DNA from: Euperipatoides rowelli
Taxonomy: Eukaryota > Onychophora > Udeonychophora > Euonychophora > Peripatopsidae
Strand: one strand, 5' to 3'
NCBI GenBank assembly: GCA_003024985.2
Contig: PXIH01S0003203.1
DNA: 12,730 nt
The notes under the pieces are model-generated. The model did not search any database. It was not told where the DNA came from and saw only the letters and a list, made by a program, of their open reading frames with translations. Positions 8,091 through 12,730 of this stretch are shown here, piece after piece. How positions within the stretch are numbered: position 1 is the first letter of the stretch; each line of letters opens with the position of its first letter. A program made the position numbers and the translations under genes.

Positions 8091-8297
8091 CATTGTTTCT
8101 TAATATTTGACCACAGAAACCCAACCTTAAACTTATTTAGGTTCTATGAACTGTTTTACATTCTGCAGTCAGGTGCATATTGCTGTACTTACAATCTTTC
8201 AATGTTTAAGTTTTTTTTTTAATATTCAAATATTGTGATATAACTTTCTTATGGAACCCTAATGTTTATCTCATGGAACCCTAATGGGGAAACACTA
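8091..8297. mobile_element. hAT-type MITE, 207 bp
   Basis: The left end reads CATTGTTTCTTAA and the right end, on the minus strand, TAGTGTTTCCCCA. Both resemble the CAGTGTTTC-type ends of hAT transposons and pair with each other over the conserved TGTTTC. The unit is flanked by 8-bp near-identical duplications. Near the right end ATGGAACCCTAATG is repeated exactly at 8251-8264 and 8273-8286, like the subterminal repeats of hAT elements. No coding sequence fits in 207 bp, so it is non-autonomous. It sits about 60 bp upstream of the candidate exon acceptor at 8033. Confidence 0.72.
8251..8286. repeat. Subterminal 14-bp direct repeat in hAT MITE
   Basis: ATGGAACCCTAATG occurs twice with starts 22 bp apart (8251 and 8273), close to the right terminus. 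Subterminal repeats in hAT elements are commonly transposase-binding sites; that role here is inferred. Confidence 0.7.
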
Positions 8298-8305
8298 CTA
8301 TAAAG
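8298..8305. repeat. Right 8-bp target-site duplication of hAT element
   Basis: CTATAAAG, one mismatch from the left copy at 8083-8090. Confidence 0.7.
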
Positions 8306-8522
8306 GATTATTGGAGCCAATAAAAGGATTGTGCTGCCTTTTACATTCCTTTAGTAATTTGGCTAATACTGAGGAGAAATTTCTAGTCAAAATCCTTCAG
8401 CCAATACAATTAACCAAAAAAAAAATGTAGATAAATAATTTTAAAATAAAAGGAAGAAATTTAAAATTATAAAGCAACTACAGTAAGTTAAGTTTTTTTT
8501 TTTATGTACAATTATTTACAAA
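8306..8522. other. AT-rich spacer, no gene seen
   Basis: Nothing beyond short A/T tracts is recognised between the hAT element and the minus-strand SINE. Confidence 0.5.
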
Positions 8523-8531
8523 ATCAATATA

Positions 8532-8680
8532 TATTGAAAAAAAAGTGTTCTCATAAATAGTCTAATCCGAGGTGGATTTACCCGGATTTGAACCAGCGAC
8601 CAGCTTGGTCCTGGAGCACCGAGTCAGAGTGCTTTACTGAGTTGACTAGCCCTGCAGGGCTGTAAGTTGATAAACCCAAT
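8532..8680 (-). mobile_element. tRNA-derived SINE, minus strand
   Basis: On the minus strand an A-box-like TAGTCAACTCAGTAAAGCA (8650-8632) is followed by a perfect B box GGTTCAAATCC (8594-8584). The spacing is as in tRNA genes and tRNA-headed SINEs. Acceptor, anticodon and T stems do not close properly, so it is not a working tRNA. ATCAATATA occurs at 8523-8531 and 8681-8689 and may be the target-site duplication; in AT-rich DNA a chance 9-mer match is possible. The head sequence differs from the SINE at 3615, so it is probably a different family. The outer borders are therefore approximate. Confidence 0.62.
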
Positions 8681-9663
8681 ATCAATATAATGGATGTCCA
8701 ACCAACTCTTTCTTGGAGTGGGCCAAGAATAATTATTTAAGTTTTGTTTAAATAGATAAAAATGTCAGAAATGTGAAAACAGTTACAAGGGACATTTTGA
8801 AAATAATAAAGCTTGAACATGAATTTGGAATTATTCGACAAATTCAAAATAGTTAAAACATATTTTCTTTTAATATACAGTACCATATATTTGTTTGAAG
8901 ATTTGTTTTGTGGGGTTTTTTTTAATTATTATTATTAAAGTTCTCAATAAAAGTTACAATTGCTTTTTTGGCTAATTAACTTTTAGTTTAATTACCAAAT
9001 TAAATTATAGAAGAATGTACTAATATTAAATAACAATGAAAGAAGGCTAGTCACAACTAGACCATCCCAGCCTTCAATTTATTTATTTTTAACTAATCTT
9101 CAATTGCTACAGGTCAAATTATCAATTTGTTTCATGTAACTACCGCACATAATATTCATTTTAGGCATAGATAAAGACCCATGATGACTTTAAAACTGCC
9201 AAATAATACTGTCAATCTCAGTTTTTAAAATAGGGCTATTTCAATTGAAACTATAATTTAGGCAGCTAAAAAATCAAGAAAATTGTTTCCTTCCTCATAT
9301 ACAATTTAATGGTATTCTTAAATTTGTTCAACATGGGAGTTTTAAACAATTCTAATGACTTTTGACATGATCAAATGACAATTAATAAATTTGTAAATAC
9401 TGATTGAATTTATTTAGTGAGTTTGAATTTAGTAATAAACTCCGATGTTTTTTATATTCAATTTAAAGGTATTTTTAAAAAATTTTAACACTAGTTGTGG
9501 AAAATTAAATCAAATTTGTGATTTCATTACAGACATTCAAAGTTAAGTTAGTTGTACTGCGTTTTTAAATCGTACAATTCAGTTTCATGATTGGGCAGTA
9601 TTGAAAATACATGTGTTTCAAATACATAACAGAAATACTTTTATATTACAAATACTTGCTTAA
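8681..9663. other. AT-rich stretch, no gene seen
   Basis: No coding frame or RNA gene is supported. It contains a nested inverted repeat at 9042-9075 and one TACAGTA copy (8876-8882). Confidence 0.5.
9042..9075. repeat. Nested inverted repeats
   Basis: GAAGGCT (9042-9048) pairs with AGCCTTC (9069-9075). Overlapping this, CTAGT (9047-9051) pairs with ACTAG (9056-9060) around CACA. The two stems partly compete. No function is apparent. Confidence 0.45.
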
Positions 9664-10200
9664 GGGGAGACACAGGTCGGAAATCATTCAAAGGACAAAA
9701 ATGCTTCAAATTTATAAAAAAAAAATTTTTTTGTTTATTTCAATAGTTTTATTCTTTAATTTTATTATAAAATTAATGGCAATTAAAAAATAATATTTAT
9801 GCTCAAAAATAGATATTTAGTGAGCCTACAGTATATAGTCAAATAATTTTAAAATTTGAAAGAAAAACCTGTAAAAATGCCTTAACTTTCAGCCTAATAA
9901 CTCTGCTATTCTTTGTGATAAAGACAAGCGGTTTGCTTTAATAAAAAAAAGCATCCTCTATTGGAATACATATCGTAATTTATTCTATTTTGTCAATTTC
10001 AAGAAGTAATATTGGGTTTCTAACTGCTAGTTTGTAAATAAACATCTATAAATCTGGCAAAATGATTCGTTGGCTCTTAACATGATCGCAACCGACGAAT
10101 CAAAATTCGATTGACGTCACTGGAGACAAAACGTTACTGTCACTGACCAATCACAATTCAATATTAGTGAAGTCTTCCCACAAGTCCTACCATACCACGC
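9664..10200 (+). mobile_element. Lone left arm of a TTAA-type DNA transposon (partial)
   Basis: TTAA (9660-9663) is followed by GGGGAGACACAGGTCGGAAA, which resembles both ends of the complete element at 4712-5880. About 214 bp in, TGCCTTAACTTTC (9878-9890) matches the inner motif found about 170-200 bp inside both arms of that element. No matching right end (CCCTTAA preceded by a CTGTG-like motif) is found downstream to 12730, so the right arm is lost or has diverged. The right border given is a guess placed after the CpG-rich segment. The 60-codon frame at 9611-9793 spans the border and is not a gene. Confidence 0.5.
10064..10140. other. CpG cluster with palindromic CRE-like site and inverted repeat
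   Basis: Seven CpG dinucleotides fall within about 77 bp, against near absence around it. GATTCGTTGG (10064-10073) and CCGACGAATC (10092-10101) form inverted arms with one mismatch. TGACGTCA follows at about 10114, the perfect palindrome bound by CREB/ATF proteins in animals; CCAATCACAATTC lies just downstream near 10147. The cluster probably belongs to the transposon arm starting at 9664. A regulatory role is only a possibility. Confidence 0.4.
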
Positions 10201-11129
10201 TGCAAGATTTACATGGCATTTTATTGCACAAATTATAGGAAAGATTTGTGGTAAAAATAAGTTTTAATTTATTTTAAGTTCCATTATCATAATTGTTAAT
10301 AAATTAATTATAGTTTAAGAACACTAAGTTTAGCTCAATTGGTGTTTTGACTATCATTCCCCGCATTTTTGTTTCTTCTATTGCAGATGATTTTATTACG
10401 CTACTTTTTATTTGATTTGACCTTTAGTAGGCCAATAAAACTTATAGTTTTAAATTTCTGAACACTTTATTTAATTTAAAATATAAATCTTTGATATTGT
10501 TGAATGCACAACTGATTTTTTTTCTTTTTAAAATCCAATTTTTTAAATTTGCAATAAAAAACCATTACTTTTCTTTAGCACACTCTCTCCACCCCCCAAT
10601 CATTTTCATATACAAGCACATACAGTATACGAGTCTTTTACGGAATTTAAAAATTTCACTTGTATTTTAATTTTATTATTACTTTCACAAATTAAAATAT
10701 GTAATCTTAATTCATTAATAGTTTTGGCCAGTGTTGATTTTGTAACATGACCAAATTGCATCTGAATAGAAATGCAATCCTGCCATCTTACATGCCTTAT
10801 CTCAGCAACAGTACTATTACAATATCTCATATGCTTATGTATTACTAATAATAATTATGATAATATGGCTGACAGGACATGTTGTCCAACATAAGATACA
10901 ATAGTATGATCAGCTAACAGCTATTAGTTATGTTACAGTATACTGTATATACATTACATCCTAATAATATTGTGTACATTGTATTACAATAATGTGTGCT
11001 AAGACCCCCTAGTGCTACCCTAACTAACTCATAATAATCACAAACTATCATAATAATGTGTGTGGTCAGTGATAAAATCATTACTAACTTCAAATGAGAA
11101 ACACAATGTTTTTGCGACCTCTTACTTCC
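10201..11129. other. AT-rich stretch, no gene seen
   Basis: No supported gene. A 74-codon minus-strand frame (10606-10830) has no recognisable features. A perfect 14-bp palindrome lies at 10934-10947 and loose ATAATAATC-type repeats at about 11026-11056. Confidence 0.5.
10934..10947. repeat. Perfect 14-bp palindrome TACAGTATACTGTA
   Basis: The two halves are TACAGTA and TACTGTA, the 7-mer that is over-represented throughout the window, here fused head to head. Confidence 0.85.
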
Positions 11130-11242
11130 AGTCTTTAGGCCTTGTTGTCCTAAAGCCTGACTTCATAACATACTAACAAGCTGCATATGCACGGACCATA
11201 TTGTGAGCTAATGGGCCTACCTACAAAAGAAATTCTCAGCAT

Positions 11243-11286
11243 TACTGTCATTGGCTTACTAAGACTGCTATGGGCCAATGACAGTA
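11243..11286. repeat. Stem-loop with perfect 13-bp arms
   Basis: TACTGTCATTGGC (11243-11255) and GCCAATGACAGTA (11274-11286) are exact inverted copies around an 18-base loop. The arms include CCAAT/ATTGG. It is the longest perfect stem found in the window. Confidence 0.75.
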
Positions 11287-11641
11287 GGCTCTTTGTTATT
11301 TGCCAGCAACCTGAATCCTTCAAGAATCCAAGCAAATACTATAAAAGGGATCTCATTATTGTTCAGGATGTTCCAGCCAGGGCATCGTCCCTGATCATTA
11401 TCTTTGTGCCAGTGCAATTCCAATTAGTGATACAGATAATCCAGGAGTGCTTATCTCCCGTTAGCCCATGCTTGGGCAGAAATAATCATCCAGTAAGAAC
11501 CAGCAGAAAGAATTGACCAAACTCACAACCAGAGGTGCACTAGCAGCAGCAGCCAAGTTACCCACAGCTCATGGTCCAAAAGCAGCCACATCTTCTCCAA
11601 CTCAAGATATCCTGTATTACAAAACTCTAGGGCAAGCTGAA

Positions 11642-11663
11642 CATTATCATTATCATTATTATT
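11642..11663. repeat. Short (ATT/ATC)n microsatellite
   Basis: A run of ATTATC and ATT units of about 22 bp; similar TCATTATT text recurs near 11725. Confidence 0.6.
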
Positions 11664-11900
11664 GCAACACAAATAACTTTTCCAATAGTTACAGGTAGCA
11701 CAAAATCACAGCCAGAATATTACTATCATTATTGGTGGGCTATTGCCCTTATCCATATTTTGTCACTATCTGTCCAAATATTATTGTCAGCAATAAATAT
11801 ACTGTATATTATGCAGATAACTATTTGTCTTAGTCTTTCCTCATGCTTGGTTGCCATTTCTGACTATCTTATGTTTTGCGGGGGAAGGGGGGTGATTCAC

Positions 11901-12730
11901 TGAAATCTGACTGCAAACTCATTATCAGGTTAGACATTGGCTCTTGCTTTCACCAGCAAGAAGCAATTCCTAATCAATAATCAGTGTTTTACGTACATTA
12001 CGAAGCCACGGATTACAATTTTTAAAAACTATCTATGGTATTTTGAAAGAAAAAAAAATCTTCAAAATTCAGGTCTAAATCAAAATGTTATAAAAGAAAA
12101 TTTGCTTCAGCATTGGAAATTGGAAAAAATACCATATACTGTATAAGGCTTAAAAAAAACCTCAATAAATTTATATAAAGAAAAAAAACACATAGGCCTA
12201 CTAGTGTTATAAAATATACTATTTATTACAATAAAGTATTTCATATGAAATCTCATTGTTGCCAGTTATGTCTTTTTGTTTTTCATTTAAAGTTTTATTT
12301 TTTAATCAAATTTGCTGATTGATTCCTAGCCGGAAATTAACAGCTATTGGCTGAGAGTTTTTTTTTTTTTTTAAAAAAAGACTTTATATTATATTTAGAG
12401 ATACTTTGTATTTAGGGCCCTAAGGGTTGGTAATAATTTGAACAAAAATAGCTCAGCATACAACATTGGAATGTTAACACAATTTCCTCATAGGATGATT
12501 GTGTTGCTAAATAAATTTTAATTAACATTACACTTATCCTTCCTGAGATTACACTTGGGTCCATTCCCTAAAAGGTGGTGTATGTGATGATGAACTTTAT
12601 TTGAAGTTATCAAGAAAATATAGAAGTTTTCATAAATTTCCATTGTCATTTTGAAAACTTTGCAAAGACAAAAATCAGAAATTGAGGATTTAGCATTTTA
12701 AGTATGGTATGCAACTTAAAAAAAAAAATT
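11901..12730. other. AT-rich stretch, no gene seen
   Basis: The 69-codon plus frame at 11937-12146 is lysine/isoleucine-rich and shows no family features. The segment contains a T15-A7 junction at about 12358-12379 and a 12-bp palindrome TTAGGGCCCTAA near 12412. Nothing else is supported. Confidence 0.5.

Larger units (their letters stand above)
11130..11900. other. Less AT-rich region, no recognisable gene
   Basis: Base composition becomes visibly less AT-rich than the rest. The longest open frame is 109 codons on plus (11187-11516), followed by a 61-codon frame (11513-11698) in another frame. Neither shows a domain, signal sequence or known motif, and a conceptual read-through is broken by stops. 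It may be a decayed transposon or a non-coding exon. It contains stem-loops at 11133-11155, 11243-11286 and 11464-11477 and a short ATT/ATC microsatellite. Confidence 0.4.

Noticed and set aside
11187-11516. 109-codon plus-strand open frame, the longest in the window
   Set aside because: No domain, motif or plausible start context; the frame is broken immediately after and the composition is that of unselected DNA. It is kept only as part of the region description.
12412-12423. TTAGGGCCCTAA as a head-to-head telomere fusion
   Set aside because: Only one unit on each side; no longer TTAGGG array, so a chance palindrome is more likely.
1-12730. CRISPR array, prokaryotic operon or phage genes
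   Set aside because: No regularly spaced direct repeats, no ribosome-binding-site-led gene series and no long coding frames; the sequence has eukaryotic repeat content.

Overview
The window is AT-rich animal-type DNA (well over two thirds A+T). It has many homopolymer A and T tracts, scarce CpG outside a few patches, tRNA-derived SINEs and degraded DNA transposons. This points to an intergenic or intronic piece of a metazoan genome, probably an invertebrate. The phylum cannot be fixed from the sequence alone. No complete protein-coding gene, rRNA or functional tRNA gene is visible. All long open frames are short, low-complexity and unrecognisable, as expected by chance in AT-rich DNA.

Layout. 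Bases 1-2880 are AT-rich non-genic DNA with a strong hairpin (249-300), a cluster of three adjacent hairpins carrying a hammerhead-like CTGATGA motif on the minus strand (846-944), and a run of poly(T)/poly(A) tracts (2165-2591). Bases 3606-3900 hold an apparently complete tRNA-headed SINE with a poly(A) tail and a 9-bp target-site duplication. Bases 4708-5884 hold a complete non-autonomous DNA transposon flanked by TTAA, with terminal inverted repeats and an internal 134-bp-period repeat. A lone left arm of a related element starts at 9664.

Bases 5885-8090 contain a 10-bp-arm hairpin (6535-6582), two small GC-rich hairpins (7628-7667) and two weak candidate exons on the minus strand. The better of these (7947-8032) would be a terminal coding exon ending in TGA. 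A 207-bp hAT-type MITE with 8-bp target-site duplications lies just upstream of that exon's acceptor (8091-8297). A second tRNA-headed SINE, on the minus strand, follows at about 8532-8680. Bases 10064-10140 are a local CpG cluster with a perfect TGACGTCA site. Bases 11130-11900 are less AT-rich and contain hairpins and a short microsatellite, but no recognisable gene.

The genes cannot be said to work together, because at most two exons of one unknown minus-strand gene may be present. The most useful content is the transposon annotation. Also notable are a roughly six-fold excess of the 7-mer TACTGTA/TACAGTA scattered over the whole window and the structured hammerhead-like cluster near position 900.
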